Shown here: in pieces, positions 1 through 6,459 of the stretch
Position numbering within the stretch: position 1 is the stretch's first letter
Layout: each line of letters opens with the position of its first letter
Assembly (NCBI RefSeq): GCF_030656115.1
Contig: NZ_JAUSOO010000049.1
Coordinates: 1-40,861, forward strand
Direction of reading: 5' to 3'
Length of the DNA: 40,861 bases
Source of the DNA: Hydrogenophaga sp.
GTDB lineage: Bacteria; Pseudomonadota; Gammaproteobacteria; Burkholderiales; Burkholderiaceae_C
Translations under genes and position numbers: made by a program
The notes under the pieces: generated by a model
The model's input: only the letters and a program-made list of their open reading frames with translations
Database searches by the model: none
Told to the model about the DNA's origin: nothing

Positions 1-275
1 AATCTCCATCCCCGAATTCCCCCCCTCTCCCTCGGGGAGAGGGCCGGGGTGAGGGCTCCCCCGGCTCCCCGCCCCCGCATCCCCCCTTCACCCCCGACCA
101 ACTCCACTGGCTAGAAATGATCCGCGACCACATCGCCGCCAACCTTGGCATCGACATTGAAGACTTCAGCTACGCCCCCTTTGAACAAGAAGGCGGGCTG
201 GGTAAGGTGCACCAGCTCTTTGGCGCGGAACTGCCCAAGGTCATTGAGCAATTGAATCGGGAGTTGGCGGCATAA
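1..275 (+). CDS. hsdR: HsdR C-terminal end (type I restriction endonuclease subunit R), partial
   Basis: The frame is open from the window edge to TAA at 273-275. It reads FTPDQLHWLEMIRDHIAANL at 87-146 and ends ELNRELAA-like (NRELAA), the characteristic C-terminal helical end of HsdR ATP-dependent DNA translocase/endonuclease subunits. The catalytic nuclease and helicase domains must lie upstream of the window. Just before the conserved end is a Pro/Gly/Arg-rich stretch (LPRGEGRGEGSP) encoded by a GC-rich palindromic repeat read in frame. A second, diverged copy of the last 52 codons lies at 1436-1594. Whether this copy is attached to a complete hsdR cannot be seen here. Confidence 0.8.
   Translation, partial: SPSPNSPPLPRGEGRGEGSPGSPPPHPPFTPDQLHWLEMIRDHIAANLGIDIEDFSYAPFEQEGGLGKVHQLFGAELPKVIEQLNRELAA
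23..58. repeat. GC-rich palindromic repeat element inside hsdR coding sequence
   Basis: CCCTCTCCC (23-31), loop TCG, GGGAGAGGG (35-43), followed by CCGGGGTGAGGGC. The hairpin has a perfect 9-bp stem. This sequence resembles the dispersed CCCTCTCCC...GGGAGAGGG extragenic repeats common in beta- and gammaproteobacteria. Here it is read in frame and encodes LPRGEGRGEG in the linker before the HsdR C-terminal helices. Recognition of the family is from memory; the stem and open frame are seen directly. Confidence 0.6.
117..275 (+). repeat. hsdR 3'-end repeat, copy 1
   Basis: These last 52 codons plus stop of hsdR recur without gaps at 1436-1594. By eye the two encoded peptides share 44 of 52 residues, including PFEQEGGLGKV and QLFGAELP. 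The copies bracket the HEPN/MNT pair and a truncated regulator. The divergence argues against a very recent tandem duplication. Confidence 0.85.
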
Positions 276-293
276 TTCCAGCGAGAAAACACC

Positions 294-620
294 ATGATCA
301 GCCTTATCGAACAACACCGTCCTGAAGTCGCCACGCTATGCGGCCGCCTTGGCGTGCAAAGCCTAGAGGTTTTCGGTTCGGCGGCAGACGGCGCGTTTGA
401 CCCGGCGCGTAGCGATATTGACTTTCTGGTGACCTTTAGCGCCGAAGACCGACGCAACCTCTTTCACCGTTACTTCGAGCTACAGGAGTCGCTGGAAAAG
501 CTTTTTGACCGTAAGGTGGATCTGGTATCCACCGCTGCGCTAAGCAACCCATATTTCATTGCTGCAGTGAACCAGTCACGCCAACCCGTCTATGCAGCCC
601 CGCGCCCCCAAGCTGCTTGA
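294..620 (+). CDS. mntA: MNT-domain nucleotidyltransferase antitoxin (MntA-like)
   Basis: 108-aa minimal nucleotidyltransferase. It has the motif GSAADGAFDPARSDIDFLV (G28-S29, then D41-x-D43), the GS...DxD metal and nucleotide-binding signature of MNT proteins. In characterised MntA/HepT pairs this protein AMPylates the HEPN toxin on its tyrosine and so neutralises it. The start is ATG 294, 18 bp after the hsdR stop. The 3' end overlaps the HEPN gene by 29 bp (592-620), so the two are almost certainly co-translated. Antitoxin-first order is common but not universal for this family. Function is inferred from motifs and pairing. Confidence 0.88.
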   Translation: MISLIEQHRPEVATLCGRLGVQSLEVFGSAADGAFDPARSDIDFLVTFSAEDRRNLFHRYFELQESLEKLFDRKVDLVSTAALSNPYFIAAVNQSRQPVYAAPRPQAA

Positions 621-936
621 AGACATCCGCAGTGCGGCGGAGTTTGTCAGGGTGGAAACCCAGGGTTTGACGCTCCAGGAGTTCCAGCACAACCGCGTGC
701 TGCGTCATGCGGTGGAGCGCAATTTTGAAATCATCGGCGAGGCCATGCGCCGACTCGAAAAAGACGACCTAGCCACTGCTGCCCGCATCACCGACTACCG
801 CCGCATCATCGCTTTTCGCGATGTGTTGATTCATGGTTACGACATCATTGATCCGGCTATCGTCTGGGGCGCGATTGAAGATGACCTCGCACCTTTACTT
901 GCGGATGTTCATGCGCTACTGAATAGCGTGGTTTAA
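592..936 (+). CDS. hepT: HEPN-domain RNase toxin (HepT-like, DUF86)
   Basis: 114-aa all-helical protein with the HEPN RNase motif R-x4-H-x-Y at R76-DVLI-H81-G-Y83. This motif forms the active site in dimeric HepT toxins, and its Tyr is the AMPylation target of the MNT partner. The conserved helix around NFEIIGEAMRRL also fits DUF86. The gene overlaps mntA by 29 bp, typical of tightly coupled toxin-antitoxin modules. All catalytic residues are intact, so the toxin looks functional. Its stop at 934-936 lies inside sequence that, in another frame, already belongs to the neighbouring truncated regulator (open from 927), so the module boundary falls at the very end of hepT. Confidence 0.9.
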   Translation: MQPRAPKLLEDIRSAAEFVRVETQGLTLQEFQHNRVLRHAVERNFEIIGEAMRRLEKDDLATAARITDYRRIIAFRDVLIHGYDIIDPAIVWGAIEDDLAPLLADVHALLNSVV

Positions 937-1439
937 CGGTGGACAACCTGCGCTGCCCGCACGCGTCCATTCCCCGCAACCCGCGCATGGCCGAGCCCCT
1001 GTTTCTGGCCCGCTACATCGAAAAAGCAGGCACCGGCACGCTGGACATGATTGACCTGTGTGCCCAGGCGGGCCTGGCCACACCGGCGTTTCGGCAAGAC
1101 GGCGGGCAGTTTGTGCTGACCCTGTGGCGGCCCCAAGGGGGGGCTGTTGGGGGCGAGTTGCCTCCAGCCGCACCCAGCGGCGGCACCAAGCTGGCACCAA
1201 GCAGGGACCAAGTCAGAATCCTCGCCAAAGCCAGCAACGGCGTGGCTTTGACCGAGCTGATGCAAGTGGCCAAGCGCAGCGACCGCACCAAGTTCAGGCA
1301 CCAAGTCATTCAGCCCCTGATACAAGACGGCTGGCTGGAAATGACCCACCCCCAATCCCCCCGCAGCCCACAACAGAAATACCGCCTGACCGCGCAAGGC
1401 CAGGCGCTGCTGGACGAACAAGCCAAAGGCAAAAAATGA
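927..1439 (+). pseudogene. 5'-truncated RecG-like/HATPase_c_4 ATP-binding regulator
   Basis: The frame reads GLTVDNLRCPHASIPRNPRM then AEPLFLARYIEKAGTGTLDM, which matches the C-terminal part of the GHKL-type (HATPase_c_4) domain of AlbA_2/RecG-like transcriptional regulators. A winged-helix tail follows (DQVRILAKAS...TKFRHQVIQPLIQDGWLEM). The N-terminal AlbA_2 domain and most of the ATPase are missing. Full members of this family are several hundred residues, against about 170 here. The frame opens right after a TAG at 924-926, inside the end of hepT. A GTG at 939 is the first possible start. The end overlaps ATG 1436 of the second hsdR tail (ATGA). It is probably a dead remnant of a gene frequently embedded in type I RM loci. 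Confidence 0.75.
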
Positions 1440-1594
1440 TCCGCGACCCCATCGCCGCCAACTTGCGGCTAAACATCGAAGACTTCAGCTGCGCCCCCTT
1501 TGAACAGGAAGGCGGACTGGGCAAGGTGCTCCAGCTTTTTGGGGCCGAGCTGCCGCAGGTGATTGAGACGCTGAATCGGGAGTTGGCGGCGTGA
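1436..1594 (+). pseudogene. Second copy of hsdR 3' end (52 codons)
   Basis: This is a gap-free, diverged copy of the hsdR tail at 117-275, ending in TGA 1592-1594. It starts exactly at an ATG that overlaps the stop of the preceding remnant (ATGA) and ends overlapping the GTG start of hsdS (GTGA, 1591-1594). It could be translated as a 52-aa peptide. Substitutions relative to copy 1 include H5P, G11R, Y19C and H32L. The position directly before hsdS suggests this is the original hsdR end and that copy 1, together with hepT/mntA, came with an insertion, or the reverse. Which is ancestral cannot be decided from this window. Confidence 0.8.
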
Positions 1595-2937
1595 GTGATG
1601 GTCAGGCTGCTGAGGTGATGTCCCGTCCCCTCGCCAAAGGTTGGCAATGGATTCAACTCGGAAAATACGTTGAAAACCTCGATGGTCGTCGTATTCCGGT
1701 TTCCCAAAGGGAAAGGGAAGCGCGGCGTGGTGACTTTCCCTACTACGGCGCGTCGGGCGTCATCGACTCGATTGACGGTCACACCCACGATGGCGAGTTC
1801 GTTTTGATTGGCGAAGACGGCGCCAATTTGTTGACTCGCTCTAAACCGATTGCTTTCCAGGCGACGGGAAAGATCTGGGTCAACAACCATGCGCATGTCT
1901 TGCGCTGCAAGCCTGGTTATTCAAACGCCTACCTGGCGTACTACATCAACTCCATCGACCTTTCGCCATACGTGACCGGCACAGCGCAGCCCAAGCTGAG
2001 CCAGTCGATGATGAACAAGATTCCAGTGCCTGTTGCGCCGCCCGAGCAGCAGGTCGAAATCGTCGCCGAAATCGAAAAGCAGTTCTCCCGCCTCGACGAA
2101 GCCGTCGCCAACCTCCAGCGCGTCAAGGCCAACCTCAAACGCTACAAAGCCGCCATCCTCAAAGCTGCCGTCGAAGGCCGCCTCGTAGAAACCGAAGCCA
2201 GCCTCGCCCACCGCGAGGGCCGTAGCTACGAAACCGGCGAAAAACTCCTGCAACGCATCCTCGAAACGCGGCGCAGCGGATGGGCGGGGCGCGGCAAGTA
2301 CAAGGAGCCAGAGGGGCCTAAGTCGCAAGAGCTGCCCGAGGTGCCCGAAGGATGGACATGGGCCACGCTTCCTCAAATTGGTGAACTGAATCGAGGCAAG
2401 TCCAAGCACCGACCACGTGATGACAAGTCACTGTATGGCGGCCCCTACCCCTTCATCCAGACCGGTGACGTGCGCCGATCTGATGGCTCTATTGCCGAGT
2501 TTTCGCAGACCTACAGCGAAGCCGGCTTACAGCAAAGTCGTCTGTGACCGACAGGAACGCTCTGCATCACGATTGCCGCCAACATTGCCGAGACAGGAAT
2601 ATTGCAGATGAAGGCCTGTTTTCCGGACAGCGTGGTGGGGTTCATTGCCGATCAAGGGCCGATAACGACCGAATACGTCGAGGTTTTCATTCGGACCGCG
2701 AAAGAAAACCTGGACCGTTTTGCTTCAGCGACGGCCCAGAAGAACATCAATTTGGAAGTGCTGCAGGCGGTGGCAGTACCCACGCCACCGCTTGCAGAGC
2801 AGAGGCGCATTGTTGAAGAGTTGGATCGAATCCTGTCGATTCTTCGAGGAGTGGATCGCGAAGTCGATGCCAACTTCCAGCGCGCTCAGACGTTACGTCA
2901 GGCGACGTTGGTAAAGGCGTTCGCCATATCTGCGTAA
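1591..2937 (+). pseudogene. hsdS: HsdS, type I specificity subunit, interrupted by in-frame TGA
   Basis: HsdS chooses the DNA target of the type I complex. TRD1 runs over roughly residues 1-150 (GWQWIQLGKYVENLDGRRIP; QPKLSQSMMNKIPVPVAPP). A conserved coiled-coil spacer follows (PPEQQVEIVAEIEKQFSRLD...RYKAAILKAAVEGRL), then TRD2 begins at PEGWTWATLPQIGELNRGKS. Codon 319 is TGA (2545-2547). The same frame resumes immediately as PTGTLCITIAANIAETGIL and continues to the usual end (PPLAEQRRIVEELDRILSIL) with a stop at 2935-2937. The family consensus at this point is LWP-x-GTLCITIAANIAET, so TGA replaces TGG (Trp). Total length of 448 codons is normal. The GTG start at 1591 overlaps the preceding stop (GTGA). 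An internal ATG at 2602 could start a 111-aa tail. The gene is either inactive or expressed at low level by readthrough. Confidence 0.9.
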
Positions 2938-2946
2938 GGGTTAAGT

Positions 2947-4605
2947 ATGCCTGTGCAATTGAAACGAAGCCTGCTTACTTCATTCGACGAAGTTGAAAGC
3001 CACGCGAGTGGTCACGGTGGCGATCTTAATGCTCGTGGCTCATACAACACGTTGGATTTTGTAGTGCGACTGCGCCGTGATGTTCATTTGGCTCTTGAAC
3101 CTTTCGGAGATAATCTGGACTTCAAACACGTTCGCACCTTTGAGGAAGTACAAGCCTTCTCAACCTACCTCCATGAGACTGTTCACTGGTGGCAGCACAT
3201 TGGTACAACGGCGGGACTGATGCTCAGTTTTCTGCAGCCCGCGCATGCACACTTGAATCGACGCCATTTAGATGAGCTCTTGGGGCGCTTTGGCCCAGTC
3301 AAGCCATTAACACTGCTTGCTGAGCAATTACTCGACGACGACAAGCAAGATGGAGCACTGAATGCTGTGCTGAATAATTGGCACGATTTGGAGTTTTTCC
3401 GAAGGCTCGCATTGGACCCTGTCGGTCAGGTCGAGTCAGTAGCCGGTCATGCCTATTTCCACAGCGTCGGGCACTCCTACCAAATGGCTATTGGCGCTAC
3501 CAGTTGGCTTATCGGTGCAACACTCGATCCTAACTATCAAGTTCTTCCGCATCCCAAGGATTGGGAGTCTGCTATGGACTCCTTGCGTGAAGCGAAAGAA
3601 GAGGGTTTCTATCGGGGATCTCCGATTAAAGTCCCGATGCTTGGTTTGAAACACATTTTTGAAGGGCAGGCTAGGTTTACGCAAATTCAATACTTGTATT
3701 GTGGATCCGGTCGAGAGTTGAGGTGGCAGGACCTGAGGGAGTTAGGGATGCTCAATGGGGTCTACGTTCATGCTTTCAATACCTTCTTGCAGTTGGTTAA
3801 TAAAGAGTGGCCCGAAACAATTGAAGATCCATTGGTAGGGCTTTTCTTGTTGATTTGCGACCTCTCGCTTTCGCCATCTGAGGGGCTCTTCCTGCCGATG
3901 ACTGATCCTTCAGCGTTAATTTGGTCAACAGATCCAGGTTGGCGTTTCATGTTTCTTTGTCGCATTGCGAAAAGTAAAGGCAAGGAAATCCTCGGATCAA
4001 TTATTGACTACAGCGCAGATGATTACTGGCGAGTCAGTGAATCGCTCAGTGCTGTTTTGTTGAGCCCGAGTCCACGTACTCTGGCGGAAACCATTGTGGA
4101 CTGGTCAGTAGGACATGAAGCCTGGATTGAATTGGCTGCAGAGGCAAAGACATTTGATTTCCAACTCGGGAACTATCCAATCCGCGTTTTGCTATCGCGC
4201 TTTGTGCAGTTTCAGAAAGACAAGTTGGATTTCCCGCATTTCTTCTGCTGGCCCGGGATGTGTATGACTACGGATCAACGTATCGCAGACCCGGCAGCAG
4301 TTTTGCGTCTTTTCAATGAGCACGAGGCGTTGTTTCTAAATAAGGCAGATGACCTTGATGTCTTTCCTCGATTGCTTAAAGGCGTGGATGAGTCAAAGTT
4401 ACAGAGCCTGGTGGACGACTTCTATGCTTGGGTAACTATGTACGAGTTCACCCGGCAATGGCTAGTCGAGGCGGGCGATTTTGATTACGACTTTGGATGG
4501 CTCAGTAGCAAGTTTTCCAAGGATGACATGAAGAATTGGGTGGACCAATCTTTCAAGCTATCGACGGGCATCTTGCCGGCTGACTTCAAGGTCATTCAAC
4601 GGTAG
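2947..4605 (+). CDS. Unknown 552-aa protein with HExxH zinc-metalloprotease motif
   Basis: I do not recognise the family. The protein carries H76-E-T-V-H80 followed by WWQH, a gluzincin-type zinc-binding and catalytic motif. A plausible third ligand is E239 in IFEGQARFTQIQYL, a Glu-Gly-x-Ala arrangement seen downstream of HExxH in several metallopeptidase groups. No signal peptide or clear membrane helix is visible, so it is probably cytoplasmic. The N-terminal 30 residues are polar with two His (SHASGHGGD). The C-terminal half is rich in Trp, Phe and Asp. The coding sequence is visibly poorer in G+C (a sample line is about 47%) than the flanking genes, suggesting separate acquisition. It starts 9 bp after hsdS and shares its strand, so it is likely co-transcribed with the RM genes. 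A defence-associated protease or sensor is inference only. Confidence 0.75.
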   Translation: MPVQLKRSLLTSFDEVESHASGHGGDLNARGSYNTLDFVVRLRRDVHLALEPFGDNLDFKHVRTFEEVQAFSTYLHETVHWWQHIGTTAGLMLSFLQPAHAHLNRRHLDELLGRFGPVKPLTLLAEQLLDDDKQDGALNAVLNNWHDLEFFRRLALDPVGQVESVAGHAYFHSVGHSYQMAIGATSWLIGATLDPNYQVLPHPKDWESAMDSLREAKEEGFYRGSPIKVPMLGLKHIFEGQARFTQIQYLYCGSGRELRWQDLRELGMLNGVYVHAFNTFLQLVNKEWPETIEDPLVGLFLLICDLSLSPSEGLFLPMTDPSALIWSTDPGWRFMFLCRIAKSKGKEILGSIIDYSADDYWRVSESLSAVLLSPSPRTLAETIVDWSVGHEAWIELAAEAKTFDFQLGNYPIRVLLSRFVQFQKDKLDFPHFFCWPGMCMTTDQRIADPAAVLRLFNEHEALFLNKADDLDVFPRLLKGVDESKLQSLVDDFYAWVTMYEFTRQWLVEAGDFDYDFGWLSSKFSKDDMKNWVDQSFKLSTGILPADFKVIQR

Positions 4606-4632
4606 TAACTTACAACTTTGGTGCTTTGATTT

Positions 4633-4872
4633 GTGACCCCTTTCTCCCTCCGAATCTTCGTCGCCGACGGCGACCCCGACGGCTTGCGCATCGTCGAGCG
4701 CTTCAACGCCAGCGCCCGCGCCGTGGTGTTCCCGCGGGCCTTGCTGCCGCAGGTGAAGGCCCGGCCCGAGTCCGCCGCAGCAGCAGGTTGGTGCTTGATG
4801 CTGAAGGCGCACCTGCGCGGATTTCTGGATCATTTGCGCATCCTTGACCATCGTTCGCTTTTCCAGCCATGA
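4633..4872 (+). pseudogene. Truncated 5' copy 1 of GIY-YIG/DUF4357 gene
   Basis: A GTG at 4633 begins [20 protein letters not shown]..., identical through KARPE to the N-terminus of the full-length GIY-YIG gene at 6456. After 4770 the similarity stops and the frame runs into unrelated residues ([10 protein letters not shown]...). The break falls just before the GIY-YIG catalytic domain would begin, so no nuclease can be made. The stop at 4870-4872 overlaps the ATG of the next open frame (ATGA). It lies 27 bp after the HExxH gene. Confidence 0.8.
4637..4770 (+). repeat. 134-bp direct repeat, copy 1 (GIY-YIG gene 5' end)
   Basis: Runs from CCCCTTTCTCCCTCC to GGCCCGGCCCGAG. It is repeated at 5450-5583 and 6472-6605 with only a handful of substitutions (for example CCGAATC versus CCGCATC, and GGCTTGC versus GGTCTGC) and no length change. 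The near-identity implies recent duplication or ongoing gene conversion. Confidence 0.92.
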
Positions 4873-5315
4873 GCAATGCCGACCTGTCCGCTTTGCTGGA
4901 CCGCCTGAGAGCCGAGCCTCGCGAGACCGAGTGGCTGGAGTTCAAAGCCAACCGCTACGACCCACAAGCTAAGCGGCTGAAGGCGGCCAAGCTGGTGGAA
5001 GGCCGCTACCCCAATCTTCTGGTCGCCGGGAGCGTGTCGGCCGCCACCGGTGACAAGGCTCGGCACATTCGCAACCGGGGCTTTGACAACCGCTACTACC
5101 GTGACCTGATCGTGGACCTGGTGCGCGAACACCAGCCAGTGTCGCGGGAAGACATCGACAAACTGCTGCTGGACAAGTTGCCTGAGGTTCTGAGTACCCA
5201 GCAAAAGGCTTCCAAGGTTCATAACCTGCTGACCTCTCTGTCTGGTAAGCGGATTCAAAACGTGGGAACCCGGCAGGTTTCCAAGTGGGTACTGTTGGCG
5301 CCGGAAAAACAATGA
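4869..5315 (+). pseudogene. Internally deleted AlbA_2/ATP-binding regulator (148 aa)
   Basis: Residues about 10-33 (LRAEPRETEWLEFKANRYDP) match the start of an AlbA_2 (SLFN-like) nucleic-acid-binding domain. The sequence then jumps directly to what is normally the C-terminal winged-helix region (LVEGRYPNLLVAGSVSAATG; YYRDLIVDLVREHQPVSRED; LLLDKLPEVLSTQQKASKVH). The central ATPase part, normally a few hundred residues, is missing, with the frame preserved. It may still produce a short protein with DNA-binding potential, but it is best read as an in-frame deletion derivative. The ATG overlaps the preceding truncated GIY-YIG stop. An attC-like palindromic element follows 9 bp downstream. Confidence 0.7.
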
Positions 5316-5323
5316 TCAGGGAA

Positions 5324-5414
5324 ACCTAACAAAGCGCTTGTGGCAAGCGCACCCAGAAAGTCTTTTAAATTCAAGCACTTGAGCTTTGTTTTTTTGCTAA
5401 ACGCTTTGTTGAAC
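5324..5414 (+). other. attC-like imperfect palindrome
   Basis: It starts ACCTAAC (fits RYYYAAC) and ends GTTGAAC (fits GTTRRRY). The inverted ends AACAAAGCG (5328-5336) and CGCTTTGTT (5402-5410) are the arrangement of integron attC sites. It lies 9 bp after an open frame, as attC sites do. Inside are a perfect 7-bp hairpin (GCGCTTG-TGG-CAAGCGC, 5334-5350) and, across the right end, the palindrome CTTTGTTGAACAAAG (5404-5418). The middle is not clearly self-complementary, and no integrase or second site was seen, so this is a weak call. Its A+T content is higher than the surroundings. Confidence 0.35.
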
Positions 5415-5421
5415 AAAGAAC

Positions 5422-5613
5422 ATGCATGGCGTTGAACCACTTATGCAGTCCCCTTTCTCCCTCCGCATCTTCGTCGCCGACGGCGACCCCGACGGTCTGC
5501 GCATCGTCGAGCGCTTCAACGCCAGCGCCCGCGCCGTGGTGTTCCCGCGGGCCTTGCTGCCGCAGGTGAAGGCTCGGCCCGAGTTGCAGCAGTCCGGGGT
5601 GAATTTTTTGTGA
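5422..5613 (+). pseudogene. Truncated 5' copy 2 of GIY-YIG/DUF4357 gene
   Basis: It reads MHGVEPLMQ then [20 protein letters not shown]... through ELQQSGV and stops at TGA 5611-5613, within the first strand of the GIY motif (GVY in the full copy, GVN here). It carries no catalytic residues. Identity to the full gene continues about 20 bp further than in copy 1. It ends 6 bp before the next AlbA_2-type gene. Confidence 0.8.
5450..5583 (+). repeat. 134-bp direct repeat, copy 2
   Basis: Same unit as 4637-4770 and 6472-6605. Homology with the third copy extends to about 5602 (GAGTTGCAGCAG then CCGGGGTG). Confidence 0.92.
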
Positions 5614-5619
5614 GCCACC

Positions 5620-6459
5620 ATGCGCCAACTTGACCTGTTCTCCGCCCTCCAGTCCAGCACCGAGGGCATCGACACCGAATTCAAATCGGCGCGGGGCGGG
5701 TTGCCGGGCAGTTTCTGGGAGTCGTATTCCGCGTTTGCCAACACGCAGGGCGGCACCATCGTGCTGGGTGTGGCCGAAAAAACCGCCGGTTTGGTGTGGG
5801 AGGGCGTGCCCGCTTTGCAGCCTGACCGCGTGAAGCTGGTGCTGCCGATGGTCAGCTTGATTCCCGACGAGGTGGAAAAGGCGCTGCGCCTGCGCTTTGG
5901 CGACCGGTTTGCCCAGCTGGACAAAACGGCGGTGCAGGCGGTGGTGACGGCGCAGGTGGAAGGCGGCGTGACCAATGGCCGCATGCAGGAAATCACCGGG
6001 GAGCACTCGAAAGACATCACCGGCGTGTTGCAAGGGTTGGTGCGCGATGGCCTGCTGACGCAGCAGAACCAGCGCCGTTGGGCCAGCTACCGGGTGGCGG
6101 AGGACTCCCCTCATTTGGCGGGGAACTCCCCCCAAGACTCCCCCCAATGGGCTGGGGACTCCCCTCATTTGGCGGGTAGCTCCCCTCATTTGCAGCCTGA
6201 ACTCCTGTCATTGGCTGAGCCCGCGCGAAACAAAAAGAAGCTGCCAGTGGCTGAAATGGAGGGTCTGGTCTTGCTGCTGTGTGAGGCGCGTTGGCTGACT
6301 TCCAAGGAGCTTGCTCTGCTGCTCAGCCGTGATGCGGAGAACCTGCAAAGTCGCATCCTCGGCGGGATGGTGAAAAAACATCTGTTGGAACTGCGCTTCC
6401 CCGATGTACCCAACCGCCCCGATCAAGCGTATCGCACGGTCGCCAAGGCACCTGAATGA
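5620..6459 (+). CDS. AlbA_2-domain transcriptional regulator, probably internally deleted
   Basis: 279 aa. Residues about 12-58 form an AlbA_2 putative DNA-binding domain (TEGIDTEFKSARGGLPGSFW; SYSAFANTQGGTIVLGVAEK). The usual HATPase_c_4 core is absent. Sequence resumes at VSLIPDEVEKALRLRFGDRF and a winged helix (VVTAQVEGGVTNGRMQEITG; DITGVLQGLVRDGLLTQQNQ), then an SPHL-rich linker (residues 162-191) and a second wHTH-like tail (LTSKELALLLSRDAENLQSR). Full-length relatives are roughly twice this size, so a large in-frame internal deletion is likely. Its TGA overlaps the ATG of the intact GIY-YIG gene (6456-6459, ATGA), so it may still serve to couple translation. Whether the shortened protein works is unknown. 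Confidence 0.7.
   Translation: MRQLDLFSALQSSTEGIDTEFKSARGGLPGSFWESYSAFANTQGGTIVLGVAEKTAGLVWEGVPALQPDRVKLVLPMVSLIPDEVEKALRLRFGDRFAQLDKTAVQAVVTAQVEGGVTNGRMQEITGEHSKDITGVLQGLVRDGLLTQQNQRRWASYRVAEDSPHLAGNSPQDSPQWAGDSPHLAGSSPHLQPELLSLAEPARNKKKLPVAEMEGLVLLLCEARWLTSKELALLLSRDAENLQSRILGGMVKKHLLELRFPDVPNRPDQAYRTVAKAPE
6103..6192 (+). repeat. SPHL-encoding tandem repeats
   Basis: Units DSPHLAG / NSPQ / DSPQWAG / DSPHLAG / SSPHL are encoded by TCCCCTCATTTGGCGGG-like repeats. Ser-Pro-His-Leu repeats are a variable linker of this AlbA_2 regulator family and are a likely slippage-prone tract. Confidence 0.75.

Noticed and set aside
2602..2937. Separate small gene after hsdS (111 aa)
   Set aside because: It is in the same frame as the upstream hsdS part with only one TGA between, and its sequence is the HsdS C-terminus; treated as one interrupted gene.
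5402..5418. Insertion-sequence terminal repeat (CGCTTTGTTGAAC resembles IS903-group ends)
   Set aside because: Only the first bases match, the inverted partner is in the wrong orientation for an element, and no transposase is nearby.
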